Below, piece by piece: positions 34,398-43,186 of a DNA stretch of 64,000 bases. The stretch is taken from assembly GCA_963741135.1 (NCBI GenBank), contig CAVUHC010000008.1, forward strand, positions 310,001-374,000, in the 5' to 3' direction. Made by a program: the position numbers and the translations under genes. Under the pieces are notes generated by a model that had not been told where the DNA came from, ran no database searches, and worked only from the letters and a program-made list of their open reading frames with translations. Numbering within the stretch: the first letter of the stretch is position 1; each line of letters begins with the position of its first letter. Source of the DNA: Gp6-AA40 sp963741135. GTDB taxonomy: Bacteria; Acidobacteriota; Vicinamibacteria; Vicinamibacterales; UBA2999.

Positions 34398-37300
34398 ATG
34401 GCGCCCGGGGCAGGCCAGTCGATGAACCCATCACGCCGCCGCGCTGACGAAGCGCGGCATGAAAGATCGTTCCGCATTATCGAGGCGGCGTCCGCCGCCG
34501 CGCGGCTCGAAGCCGCCGCAGCCTTTCTCAGACAATTTCCCGCCGACCAGCCGATCACGATCGTTGGCGCCACGCGCGGCGCGGCGGACGATCTCGCACG
34601 GCGGATTGCCGTCGAGCGCGGTGCGACGGTCGGCCTCGCACGCTACAGCCTGACGCAGATCGCCGCTCGCGTCGCGGTTACGCGTCTTGCCGGACAGGGG
34701 GTTGCCGCGGCGACGCCGCTCGGCGCCGAAGCGGTGGCCGCGCGTGCGGCGTTTGACGCATCCCGTGGCGGCGCGATCACATACCTGGCGCGTGTGGCCG
34801 CGACGCCAGGTTTCCCGCGCGCGCTTGCGCAGACGCTCGGCGAGTTGCGTGTGGCTGGCATCACGCCGGAGGCGGTTCGACACGCCGGAAACGCCGGAGC
34901 GGATCTCATGCTGCTCCTCGCTCGAGTGGACGAAGAATTTGTCGAAGCCGCGTCCGCCGATCGCGCGCATCTGTTCTCGATTGCTGCCGCAGCTGTCGCC
35001 GACCTCGCCGAGCTCCGTGCGCCACTGCTGCTGCTCGACGTGGCCCTCGACTCTCCGGCGGAAGAGCAGTTCGTCTGCGCGCTTTGCGGCCTCGCTGGCG
35101 CGATTCTCGGCACGGTTCCGTCCCACGATCGCAATGCGCGCGACGTCCTCGAACGGGCGGGCGGCATCGTGGAATGCATCCCGGAGCCCTCGTCTTCCGG
35201 CCTGGAGCAGCTGCGCGCGTGCCTCTTCAGCGATGAAACGCCGCCGGAGCGCGACGAGGATGCGACGTTGGGCTTCTTCTCCGCGCCAGGTGAAGGACGC
35301 GAGGCGGTCGAAATTGCCCGCCGGATTCTCGAGGAAGCCCGCCGCGGCGTGCCGTTCGACGACATCGCGATTCTCGTTCGCGCGCCCCACCACTATCACG
35401 GCCTGTTTGAGCACGCGCTCCACCGTGCGGGCATTCCAGCTTGGTTCGATCGCGGGACGCGGCGTCCACATCCAGCCGGCCGCGCGTTTCTCGCCCTCCT
35501 CGCGTGCGCGGTGGAAGGACTATCGGCCCGTCGATTCGCCGAATACCTCTCGCTGGGTCAGATCCCGGTTTTGGGGTCGGACCCTGGTGATGGCCATCAC
35601 CCGAGCCTGACCCCGACGAACGAGGTATTTGCCGGCTTCCGAACCGATGCGAATCCGGTCGAACCTGCGGGCGAGGCGCGCTCGCTGCCGGCGCCGCGCC
35701 GCTGGGAGCGGCTGATTGTCGACGCATCGGTCATCGGCGGTGACCCCGCGCGATGGGCGAGGAGGCTCGATGGCTTGGCGGCGCAATTCACCAGACAGCT
35801 GAACGAGGTTCGCCGCGACGATCCGGAATCCGCGCGTGCCCTCGGGATCGAGCGCGACCTGGCGCGCCTCTCGGAGCTTCGGGCGTTCGCGCTCCCGTTG
35901 ATCACGCAGATGGCCGCGTGGCCGCAGTTAGCGACGTGGGGCGTCTGGCTGCGCGAGCTGGAGGCGCTGGCGCCACGTGTCCTGTACACGCCTGCGTACG
36001 TCCTGCGCATCCTTGCCGACCTGCGGCCAATGGCGACGGTCGGCCCTGTGGCACTGGCCGAAGTCCGAAGCGTGCTGTCGGAGCGGCTGCGACTCGTGGA
36101 GACCGAACCGCCGCCGCGCCGCTACGGACGCGTGCTCGTGACGAGTCCGGGACAGGCTCGCGGCCGCGCATTCAGAGTCGTGTTCCTCCCGGGCCTTGCC
36201 GAACGCATGTTTCCGCAGAAGCTACGGCAGGACCCGTTGCTGCTCGATGGCGCACGAGAGCAACTGAACGCGGACTCACAGGATCCGCGCCGCAACGCCG
36301 AGGGTCTGCGCCGCGCACCGCTCCCCACTCGCGCAGAGCGCGGACGACGAGAGCGACTGTTGCTGCATCTCGCGGTAGGTGCCGCGAGCGAACGGCTGTA
36401 TGTGTCGTACCCGCGTCTTGAAATCGCGGAAGGACGCGCCCGTGTGCCGTCGTTCTACGCGCTCGATGTGCTGCGTGGCGCGACCGGCCGCATTCCCGAT
36501 CATGAAACGCTGGCGAGAGGTGCAGCGGAGGCGGGCGATCCGAGTCTCGCCTGGCCGGCGCCCGTCGATCCCGATCGAGCGATCGACGATCAGGAACATG
36601 ATCTCTCGGTGCTGCGAACGTTGCTCGATGCTGGTGACCCCGCCGCCGTCCGCGGACATGCCCAGTACATCCTGAAGCAGAATCCGGCGCTCCGGCGATC
36701 GGTCACGGATCGGTGGGCGCGCGCGGAGAAGACCTGGTCGCATTTCGATGGCCTCATGCGCGTCAATGAACGAACGCGCCACGCGCTTGCATCGCACCGT
36801 CTCGGCGCGCGTCCGTACTCGTTGTCGGCCCTGCAGCGGTTTGCGGCGTGCCCCTATCAGTTTCTTCTCGGTGCGATCTACCGACTTCAGCCCGCAGAGC
36901 AGCCACATCCCCTGCAGCGCCTAGATCCATTGACGAAGGGGAGTCTCGTCCATCGCATGCAGGCGAGCTTTTTCCGCGAGCTGGAAGATCGTGGCGCGCT
37001 GCCCGTGACGCGGGCGTCCGTCGAATCAGCTCTCGTCGTGTTAGACGAGGTCATGGCGAAAGTGGCGGACGAATATCGTGAGCAGCTCGTCCCTGCAATC
37101 GAGCGCGTCTGGCGGGAAGAAGTTGGCGCGATCGCTCGCGACCTTCGAGGGTGGGCGCGCAGCGTCTCGTCCGGCGTGGAAGGCTGGGTACCCCGTTACT
37201 TCGAGTTCTCGTTCGGTTTGCTCATCGACGAAGAACGCGATCCACGCAGCGTCCGCGACGCCGTCACCATCGACAACCGCTTTACCCTCCGCGGCTCCAT

Positions 37301-37730
37301 TGATCTGGTCGAAGAGCATAGCCAGGATGGATCGCTCCGAGTCACGGACCACAAGACGGGGAAGGATCGCACCAGGCCACCGCTCGTGATCGGGGGAGGC
37401 GCTGTCCTGCAGCCGGTGCTCTATTCGCTGGTCATGGAACAGGTGACGGGGAAGAAGGTCGTCGAATCGCGCCTGTCCTTCTGCACGGCTGCCGGCGGCT
37501 ACAAAGAACAGCCCGTGAAGCTCGACGTTGCGTCGCGTCGGATGGGAATCGAGGCGCTGGAGATCGTCGATCGTGCCATCGAGCGCGGGAATCTCGCGGC
37601 GGCGCCGGCCGAAGGCGCGTGCGTGTGGTGCGACTTCCGTCCGGTCTGCGGACCGAACGAGGAAGAGCGGGTCGACCGGAAGCCGAAGGAGCGACTGAGC
37701 GATCTCACCGAACTGCGGAGCCGCCCATGA
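34398..37730 (+). CDS. addB: AddB-like subunit of a helicase-nuclease (PD-(D/E)XK nuclease family)
   Basis: Subunit of an AddAB/RecBCD-type enzyme that resects DNA double-strand breaks. The 1110-residue protein has an inactive helicase-like body and a C-terminal PD-(D/E)XK nuclease (LRGSIDLVEEHS, VTDHKTGK near 982). Cysteines of a probable Fe-S staple lie at FAACPYQFLL near 817 and CVWCDFRPVC near 1074. The N-terminal ATRGAADDLARR replaces a normal Walker A, so ATP binding there is doubtful. The stop overlaps the addA start (ATGA). A 42-base palindrome inserts 14 residues near position 393. Intact frame. Confidence 0.88.
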   Translation: MAPGAGQSMNPSRRRADEARHERSFRIIEAASAAARLEAAAAFLRQFPADQPITIVGATRGAADDLARRIAVERGATVGLARYSLTQIAARVAVTRLAGQGVAAATPLGAEAVAARAAFDASRGGAITYLARVAATPGFPRALAQTLGELRVAGITPEAVRHAGNAGADLMLLLARVDEEFVEAASADRAHLFSIAAAAVADLAELRAPLLLLDVALDSPAEEQFVCALCGLAGAILGTVPSHDRNARDVLERAGGIVECIPEPSSSGLEQLRACLFSDETPPERDEDATLGFFSAPGEGREAVEIARRILEEARRGVPFDDIAILVRAPHHYHGLFEHALHRAGIPAWFDRGTRRPHPAGRAFLALLACAVEGLSARRFAEYLSLGQIPVLGSDPGDGHHPSLTPTNEVFAGFRTDANPVEPAGEARSLPAPRRWERLIVDASVIGGDPARWARRLDGLAAQFTRQLNEVRRDDPESARALGIERDLARLSELRAFALPLITQMAAWPQLATWGVWLRELEALAPRVLYTPAYVLRILADLRPMATVGPVALAEVRSVLSERLRLVETEPPPRRYGRVLVTSPGQARGRAFRVVFLPGLAERMFPQKLRQDPLLLDGAREQLNADSQDPRRNAEGLRRAPLPTRAERGRRERLLLHLAVGAASERLYVSYPRLEIAEGRARVPSFYALDVLRGATGRIPDHETLARGAAEAGDPSLAWPAPVDPDRAIDDQEHDLSVLRTLLDAGDPAAVRGHAQYILKQNPALRRSVTDRWARAEKTWSHFDGLMRVNERTRHALASHRLGARPYSLSALQRFAACPYQFLLGAIYRLQPAEQPHPLQRLDPLTKGSLVHRMQASFFRELEDRGALPVTRASVESALVVLDEVMAKVADEYREQLVPAIERVWREEVGAIARDLRGWARSVSSGVEGWVPRYFEFSFGLLIDEERDPRSVRDAVTIDNRFTLRGSIDLVEEHSQDGSLRVTDHKTGKDRTRPPLVIGGGAVLQPVLYSLVMEQVTGKKVVESRLSFCTAAGGYKEQPVKLDVASRRMGIEALEIVDRAIERGNLAAAPAEGACVWCDFRPVCGPNEEERVDRKPKERLSDLTELRSRP
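35573..35614. repeat. GGGGTC palindromic element inserted in frame in addB
   Basis: A 42-base imperfect palindrome: GGGGTCGGACCCTGGTGATG then GCCATCACCCGAGCCTGACC then CC. The arms pair with four mismatches in 21. It is exactly 14 codons and encodes GSDPGDGHHPSLTP within AddB. The outer arms match the elements at 18968 and 55284. Confidence 0.85.
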
Positions 37731-40700
37731 ACGCGATCACGCCACTTGCCGACCATCACGCCAGGCGTCAGATCGAAACCGCGCTCGACGATACCCTTGT
37801 CGTTGAAGCGGCTGCCGGAACCGGCAAGACAACTGAGTTGGTGAAGCGTATCCTGCGCGTCATTGTCGAAGGGAAGGCTGACGTCACCACGATCGTCGCT
37901 GTGACATTCACCGAAAAAGCGGCAGGCGAGCTGAAGCTGCGGCTGCGCGAGGAGCTCGAGCGCGCCAGACACACGGCCGAACGTGACTCGGTAGTCCGCC
38001 AGCGGCTGGAGAACGCCCTCAAGAATCTCGAAGAGGCACATCTCAGCACGATTCACGGCTTTTGCGCCGATCTTCTTCGCGAGCGGCCGGTCGAAGCCGG
38101 CATCGATCCGCTGTTCACGGTGTTGACCGAGGGACAGGCGCGACGCTGTTACGAGGAAGCGTTCAACGCGTGGTTCCAGGAGGTGCTGCGGGAAGCGCCC
38201 GAAGGCGTGCGGCGATCTCTTCGCCGCACGAGCCGTCCAACGGCGACCGGCGATCCGGATGAAGACGGCCCGGTCGAGCGCATCCGCCGCGCCGGTTGGG
38301 ACCTTGCGGAGTGGCGCGACTTTCCCGCGCCCTGGTCACGTCCCCCCTTCGATCGCGATCGCGCGGTCGACGCGATCGCGCCACAGCTGCACGCGTGTGC
38401 CGCACTGACCGCACAACCGTCCAAGACGAGCGACGCGCTGTTTCTGGATACCGCTCCGGCACGCCGCGCCAGCGAGGACCTACGTGCGCTGATCGCCGCT
38501 GGTGACTACGACACGGCCGAAGCCGTACTAGTCGATCTGCGTCGGGATCGTGATTTCCGCCGCGCGCGGAAAGGCTACGGCTCGACCTTCGGCAAGGGCG
38601 TTGCGCGGGCGGACGTGCACGCCGCACACCAGTCGCTGCTGAATGCACTTGACGGCTTCGCGATGGACGCGGATGCGGATCTTGCGGCGCTGCTGCGCGA
38701 CGAGTTGCGCGGCAGCATCGAGCGATATCAAGAGCTGAAGATGCGCACTGGCGCGCTCGACTTCCTCGATCTGTTGTTGCGCGCGCGGGACCTCGTGCAC
38801 GACGTTGACGAGGTGCGCCGCGATTTCCAGGCGCGATTTCAGCGCATCTTCATCGACGAGTTCCAGGACACCGACCCGCTCCAGGCCGAGATCCTGATGC
38901 TCCTGGCCGCAGACGACTGGCGCGAACGTAACTGGATGCACGTCCGTCCCGTTCCCGGCAAGCTGTTCGTCGTCGGCGATCCGAAGCAGTCGATCTACCG
39001 CTTTCGCCGCGCAGACGTCGGTATCTATCAGTCCGTGTGCGAGCAGCTCGTCGGGCAGGGAGCCATCAGGATCCCGCTCACGACGAGCTTTCGCAGCGTG
39101 CCCAACATCCAGTCCGTCGTGAACGCCGCATTCGGGAAAGCGATGCGTCAGGATCCGCAAACGCTCCAGGCAGGCTACGTGGCAATGACGCCGTATCGAC
39201 CGGCGAGCGCGCAACCCTCGGTGGTTGCTCTTCCGGTGCCTCGTCCATACGGCAAACGCAATCTGTCCGGCGTGGCAATCGAGCAATCGCTCCCCGACGC
39301 CGTTGGCGCCTTTGTTGACTGGCTCATCCACGAGAGCGGATGGATGGTCACCGAGCGACGCGGCAGTGACGCGGTCTCGGTGAAAGTCGAGGCGCGTCAC
39401 GTCTGCATTCTTTTCCGGCGATTCGTCAGCTACACCACGGATATGACGCGCGCCTACCTTGACGCGCTCGAGGCCCGCGGGATCAAGCATCTACTGGTCG
39501 GCGGCCGCGCGTTTCACAACCGCGAGGAGATCGAGACGCTACGCGCGGCGCTTGCCGCGATCGAGTGGCCGGATGATGAGCTGTCGGTATTCGCAACCCT
39601 GCGCGGTGCGCTGTTTGCGATTGGCGACGAGGATCTGCTCGACTATCACCACCGCTTCGGCCGTTCGTTCAATCCGTTCAAAGTTCCCGACGCGCTGCCG
39701 GATCACCTCGCGCCCGTGGGAGACGCGCTGCGCCTGCTGGCGCGGCTCCACAATGGCCGAAACCACGTGCCCGTTGCCGACACGATTACCAGGATGCTCG
39801 ACGAGACGCGCGCCCACGTCGGTTTCGCGCTGCGCCGTGCCGGGGAGCAGGTCCTTGCCAACGTGCTTCATGTCGCAGAGCTCGCGCGTCAATACGATCT
39901 GTCCGGCGGCATCTCGTTCCGCGGATTTGTCGACGACCTGCGTGAAGCAGCCGAGCAGAGCCAGGCGGCGGAAGCCCCGATCGTCGAGGAAGGCAGCGAC
40001 GGCGTGCGCCTGATGACGGTCCACAAGGCCAAGGGACTCGAGTTTCCCGTCGTCGTTCTCGCGGACATCACCGCGAACCTGGCGCCCGCCGAAGCGTCAC
40101 GCCACCTCGATGCACCGAGCGCACTCTGTGCGCTACGTATTGGCGGGTGGTCTCCTCGGGAACTGCTGCTGCACCAGCCGCTCGAACAGGCGCGCGAGCG
40201 CGAGGAAGGGATCCGCGTCGCGTATGTCGCCGCCACCCGCGCCCGCGATCTGCTTGTCGTGCCGGCCGTCGGCGACGAACCGTACGATCGCTGGATCGGC
40301 GCGCTCAACAGCGCGATCTATCCGCCGCCTGCGACCGTTCGCAATCAACACGCCGCGCCCGGATGCCCCTCCTTCCGCAAAGACTCGGTCCTTTGGCGCC
40401 CGGACGATGAGACTGCGCGCGCGAGCACCGTATGTCCAGGCCTCCATCACTTCGATGGCGAAACGCCGGCGGCCTCATACGACGTTATCTGGTGGGATCC
40501 CGCGGCGCTACGGCTTGGCGCCGAGCCGCCTTTCGGGCTCAGGCGGCAGGAATTGATCTCGAAGGACGTGTCGGCGGAAACGGTGGCCGCGGGAGAGCGG
40601 CGCTATCGCACGTGGCGGGAGCAGCGCGAGCACGCGATCGCAGCGGGCAAGGTGCCGTCGATGAAAGTGAAAACGGCGACTGAGTGGGCGGCCACCGGGA

Positions 40701-41242
40701 TCCGGGATCAGGGATCCGGGGGCCGGACGGATCGAATCCCGAACCCCGGATCCCGAATCCCGGAAAGCGTCGAGGTCATTGCGTTCGACTTTGCGCCTGG
40801 CCGTCCAGCGGGTCCGCGGTACGGCACGCTCGTGCACGCGGCGCTTGCGACCGTAGCGCTCGACGCGGATGCAGTGACCGTCGAAGCCGTAGTCCGCACA
40901 CAGGGCCGGATCGTCGACGCGACCGAGGCCGAAGTCGACTCGGCGACCGCCGTAGTCCGATCAGTGCTCGCGCATCCGCTGCTCGCCGATGCGAGGCGTG
41001 CACAGGACGCCGGACGATGCCTTCGCGAAACGCCGGTGACCGCGGTGATCGATGGAGTGCTCGTGGAAGGCGTGATCGACTTCGCGTTCGAGGCTGGCGA
41101 CCTGGTGACGGTGATCGATTTCAAGACAGATCGTGCGGAAGGCGATCTGCTGATGCAGTACAGCAGTCAGGTCAGCTTGTATGCGGAAGCGATAACGCGC
41201 GCGACCGGACGTCGAACGCGACCAGTCCTGATGAAGGTATGA
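37727..41242 (+). CDS. addA: AddA-like UvrD-family helicase-nuclease subunit
   Basis: 3'-5' helicase and nuclease partner of AddB. The 1171 residues contain all SF1A motifs in order: Walker A AAAGTGKTTEL near 30, VAVTFTEKAAGELKLRLRE, STIHGFCADLLRERP, Walker B FIDEFQDTDPLQ near 377, GDPKQSIYRFRRAD, MTVHKAKGLEFPVVVL near 764 and VAYVAATRARDLLVV. The C-terminal nuclease has VIDFKTD near 1129 followed by YSSQVSLYAEAI. The ATG at 37727 overlaps the addB stop. Residues about 990-1013, between helicase and nuclease domains, are encoded by a GGGATCC repeat. No frameshift in 3.5 kb despite many GCGC tracts. Confidence 0.93.
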   Translation: MNAITPLADHHARRQIETALDDTLVVEAAAGTGKTTELVKRILRVIVEGKADVTTIVAVTFTEKAAGELKLRLREELERARHTAERDSVVRQRLENALKNLEEAHLSTIHGFCADLLRERPVEAGIDPLFTVLTEGQARRCYEEAFNAWFQEVLREAPEGVRRSLRRTSRPTATGDPDEDGPVERIRRAGWDLAEWRDFPAPWSRPPFDRDRAVDAIAPQLHACAALTAQPSKTSDALFLDTAPARRASEDLRALIAAGDYDTAEAVLVDLRRDRDFRRARKGYGSTFGKGVARADVHAAHQSLLNALDGFAMDADADLAALLRDELRGSIERYQELKMRTGALDFLDLLLRARDLVHDVDEVRRDFQARFQRIFIDEFQDTDPLQAEILMLLAADDWRERNWMHVRPVPGKLFVVGDPKQSIYRFRRADVGIYQSVCEQLVGQGAIRIPLTTSFRSVPNIQSVVNAAFGKAMRQDPQTLQAGYVAMTPYRPASAQPSVVALPVPRPYGKRNLSGVAIEQSLPDAVGAFVDWLIHESGWMVTERRGSDAVSVKVEARHVCILFRRFVSYTTDMTRAYLDALEARGIKHLLVGGRAFHNREEIETLRAALAAIEWPDDELSVFATLRGALFAIGDEDLLDYHHRFGRSFNPFKVPDALPDHLAPVGDALRLLARLHNGRNHVPVADTITRMLDETRAHVGFALRRAGEQVLANVLHVAELARQYDLSGGISFRGFVDDLREAAEQSQAAEAPIVEEGSDGVRLMTVHKAKGLEFPVVVLADITANLAPAEASRHLDAPSALCALRIGGWSPRELLLHQPLEQAREREEGIRVAYVAATRARDLLVVPAVGDEPYDRWIGALNSAIYPPPATVRNQHAAPGCPSFRKDSVLWRPDDETARASTVCPGLHHFDGETPAASYDVIWWDPAALRLGAEPPFGLRRQELISKDVSAETVAAGERRYRTWREQREHAIAAGKVPSMKVKTATEWAATGIRDQGSGGRTDRIPNPGSRIPESVEVIAFDFAPGRPAGPRYGTLVHAALATVALDADAVTVEAVVRTQGRIVDATEAEVDSATAVVRSVLAHPLLADARRAQDAGRCLRETPVTAVIDGVLVEGVIDFAFEAGDLVTVIDFKTDRAEGDLLMQYSSQVSLYAEAITRATGRRTRPVLMKV
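40695..40763. repeat. GGGATCCGGGATC palindrome inserted in frame in addA
   Basis: CCGGGATCCGGGATCAGGGA on the left is mirrored by CCCCGGATCCCGAATCCCGG on the right. The 69 bases read as 23 codons in the linker between the helicase and nuclease domains (ATGIRDQGSGG then PNPGSRIP). Same family as the metH insertion at 2038. Confidence 0.85.
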
Positions 41243-41272
41243 CTCGCCTTGGGAGTTGGAGTTTGGAAGTTG

Positions 41273-41494
41273 TTATTGGTAGATAGGCCGCCAGCGGTTT
41301 TCAGCGGGCGAGTACTGATATCGGGCGTCGCAGCAGTCGCATCCGTAGAACTCAGTGACGAGCGGAGTACCTAGATGCGCCGGGCTGACGTGACGACGGT
41401 GGAGAACAAGCGCATCCTCGCGGCACTGCGGGCACTGCCGGGCGGTACCGGTGCCTCGCTCTCGGTCAAGCGCATGTCGGATTGCGAAGTCCAT
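41273..41494 (-). CDS. Small zinc-ribbon-like protein
   Basis: A 73-residue protein (MDFAIRHALDRERGTGTARQ) with CPQC near residue 22 and CDCC near residue 55, a plausible four-cysteine zinc site, ending SPAENRWRPIYQ. The ATG at 41494 follows GAGGAG at the right spacing, which decides the start over a longer open frame. Function unknown. It converges on addA. Confidence 0.65.
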   Translation of the reverse strand: MDFAIRHALDRERGTGTARQCPQCREDALVLHRRHVSPAHLGTPLVTEFYGCDCCDARYQYSPAENRWRPIYQ

Positions 41495-41606
41495 TAGAAC
41501 TCTCCTCGGCCGAACTGTAGTCGTTCCCAACACGCGTCGCAGGCGAATTCGCGCGAACACGCCAGATTCCAGAACACAGCTGCGTCGTGCGCAAGATGCG
41601 GACCAG

Positions 41607-41804
41607 CTAGGCGGTAACGTCGGTGCCGCTGGAGGGGCGGACGATACGCCTGATCCGTTTCCAACCGACGAACACCATGGACGCAGCAGCCAGCCAGAGG
41701 CGCCGGCGCATGTACCACGGCTGCGACGAATCGTCATCGCGCCGGCCGCTGCGCGACTTCGCTCGGCGATCCGAGCGCACGGTGTTGCGCTTGTTGTCGT
41801 CCAT
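41607..41804 (-). CDS. Small basic protein with one membrane segment
   Basis: A 65-residue protein: an Arg/Asp-rich N-terminus (MDDNKRNTVRSDRRAKSRSG) and a hydrophobic stretch (LWLAAASMVFVGW) flanked by arginines. It could be a single-pass inner-membrane protein. No family recognised; no strong ribosome site. It lies in a run of small genes on the minus strand. Confidence 0.4.
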   Translation of the reverse strand: MDDNKRNTVRSDRRAKSRSGRRDDDSSQPWYMRRRLWLAAASMVFVGWKRIRRIVRPSSGTDVTA

Positions 41805-41884
41805 GAATCGAGCTTACCACCGGGTTTCGGTGATCGATCCTTCAATCAAAAGCTCAACCAAGCAGAAACGCGTATCGATCGCCA

Positions 41885-41940
41885 GGCGGGTCCAAAGACC
41901 CGCCTCTACGATGTCGTAGAGGTGGACCTCAAGGTCCGCC
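41885..41940. repeat. Double hairpin repeat of the GGCGGRYC family
   Basis: GGCGGGTCCAAAGACCCGCC forms one hairpin, CTCTACGATGTCGTAGAG a central palindrome, and GGTGGACCTCAAGGTCCGCC a second, imperfect hairpin. A simple copy, GGCGGACCTGAAAGTCCGCC followed by TCTACG, lies at 61931. The structure looks like two family members head to head. Confidence 0.8.
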
Positions 41941-42072
41941 GAGGCACGTCCGTTGCTCCGCGAATCCGTCATGAGCGGACGCCTGACCCGATGCAGGATT
42001 TTCACGTGGTTCGTGGCGAAATACGGCCGCGCGGACTTCGTCACCAAAGCCATGGCGGGCGGTGGGCCAAGT

Positions 42073-42279
42073 TTACGAGCGGACTGGAGGCCTGTCAGGA
42101 ATGAAGTCTCGTCCCCGTATTCTTTCCGCGATCATTTTGACTCCGCCGAGCACCGGCGTGACATCGAGCGCCGCGTCCAGCGCCCCGCGCAGGACCCCTT
42201 TGCGCCGCATCGTGGAAGCGAGAACCGCGAGCGCGAACGCCGCGCCGACCCAGGGCACCATACGCGTGAGCTTGGTCAT
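42073..42279 (-). CDS. Small protein with an N-terminal membrane segment, unknown function
   Basis: A 68-residue protein (MTKLTRMVPWVGAAFALAVL) whose hydrophobic segment is followed by a basic, probably cytoplasmic tail (ERIRGRDFIPDRPPVRS). The in-frame ATG six codons upstream is an alternative. No family recognised. It follows the ferredoxin gene by about 40 bases in the same direction and may share its transcript. Confidence 0.5.
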   Translation of the reverse strand: MTKLTRMVPWVGAAFALAVLASTMRRKGVLRGALDAALDVTPVLGGVKMIAERIRGRDFIPDRPPVRS

Positions 42280-42322
42280 GAGGACCAAGCGGAGCAACGT
42301 ATGTGCCCGCGGCCAGGTCGGC

Positions 42323-42691
42323 CTATTGGTGCGCCGCGGCGCGCTCGGCCGGGGGAATACTGATCAGCTCGGGGTGCGTGGCGATGTGAGTGGCGACCAC
42401 CGCCTCGGCCTTCGCCACGGCATCAGCATCCCCGGCGCGGAAGATCGCGTTGGCTTCGACGAGATCCTTCTGGTTCGCGGGAGTTGCGTCAGGGCTGTCG
42501 TAAATCGCGGTCACGGGGCACGCGGGAACACAGGCGCCGCAATCGATGCACTCTTCGGGATGAATGAAGAGCATGGGCGACGCTTCGAACTCGGGTTCGT
42601 CCTTGCGCGGGTGAATGCAGTCAACGGGGCACACATCCACACACGCGCTGTCCTTGGTGCCGATGCAGGGGTCGGTGATGATGAAAGCCAT
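42323..42691 (-). CDS. Seven-iron-type ferredoxin
   Basis: A 122-residue ferredoxin with an N-terminal [3Fe-4S]/[4Fe-4S] arrangement: ITDPCIGTKDSACVDVCPVD then CIDCGACVPACPVTAI, as in FdxA-type proteins, and a C-terminal helical extension. It would carry electrons for cytoplasmic oxidoreductases. MAFIITDPC is the usual family start, so an upstream in-frame extension is rejected. It is divergent from the nucleotidyltransferase remnant at 42734. A link to the ferredoxin-lacking box cluster is possible but not shown. Confidence 0.92.
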   Translation of the reverse strand: MAFIITDPCIGTKDSACVDVCPVDCIHPRKDEPEFEASPMLFIHPEECIDCGACVPACPVTAIYDSPDATPANQKDLVEANAIFRAGDADAVAKAEAVVATHIATHPELISIPPAERAAAHQ

Positions 42692-42733
42692 TGCGCCTGA
42701 GCTTACACAAAAGCCCGTCTTAATTCCACGCTG

Positions 42734-43023
42734 ATGGCCGACCAACCGCGCAACGACGTGCAGGGAGGGCTCACCGAAGAGGAGAAACGGTCGAACGTGA
42801 TTCGACTCGCGTTCGGCGGAAGCCCCGAACGTTTCGAGGAATTCTGCCGCACCGTTCGCCGGGACATTCCAGACGGAACGGTCGTCGTCCTTCGCGGCAG
42901 CGCGGTCACCGGCCAGCGCTGGAAGGACGGCGCACCGTTCGACGCAGACGGCCCGGGGACGAGCGATCTCGACCTGACCCTCGTCGGTGACGAGGCCGTG
43001 GCGCTTTTCCGCTCCCTACTCCG
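42734..43023 (+). pseudogene. Nucleotidyltransferase-like gene, 5' fragment
   Basis: Encodes MADQPRNDVQGGLTEEEKRS, then VVVLRGSAVTGQRWKDGAPF and GTSDLDLTLVGDEAVALF. The GSAVTG and SDLDLTL motifs are those of a pol-beta-type nucleotidyltransferase. The match stops about residue 95, and the frame then runs on into unrelated sequence. What follows, in another frame, is the end of an endonuclease/phosphatase-type gene, so an internal deletion probably fused two neighbours. Confidence 0.65.
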
Positions 43024-43161
43024 GAGCCACACGTGCGGCTGGACTACGCGTTTGTTCCCGGTGGCTTCGTTCAACAGGTCAGCGAATGTGCAGTCATGAG
43101 GACGCCGGCAGCGGCCTTGGCATCGGATCACTACCCATTGCTGGTGACGTTGCACTCTTAA
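43024..43161 (+). pseudogene. Endonuclease/exonuclease/phosphatase-family gene, 3' fragment
   Basis: In a frame different from the preceding fragment, the DNA reads EPHVRLDYAFVPGGFVQQVS, then a stretch ending ALASDHYPLLVTLHS and TAA. RLDYxFV followed by SDHYPLLVxL is the typical C-terminus of EEP-family phosphodiesterases, including the catalytic Asp-His pair. The upstream two thirds of such a gene are missing. This supports a deletion junction near 43020. Confidence 0.6.
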
Positions 43162-43186
43162 CCTTCCACTTTGAACTTCGACGTCT

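Noticed and set aside
41814..42053. 79-codon minus-strand frame
   Set aside because: Largely translated from the double hairpin repeat at 41885 and lacks a ribosome site; no protein-like features.
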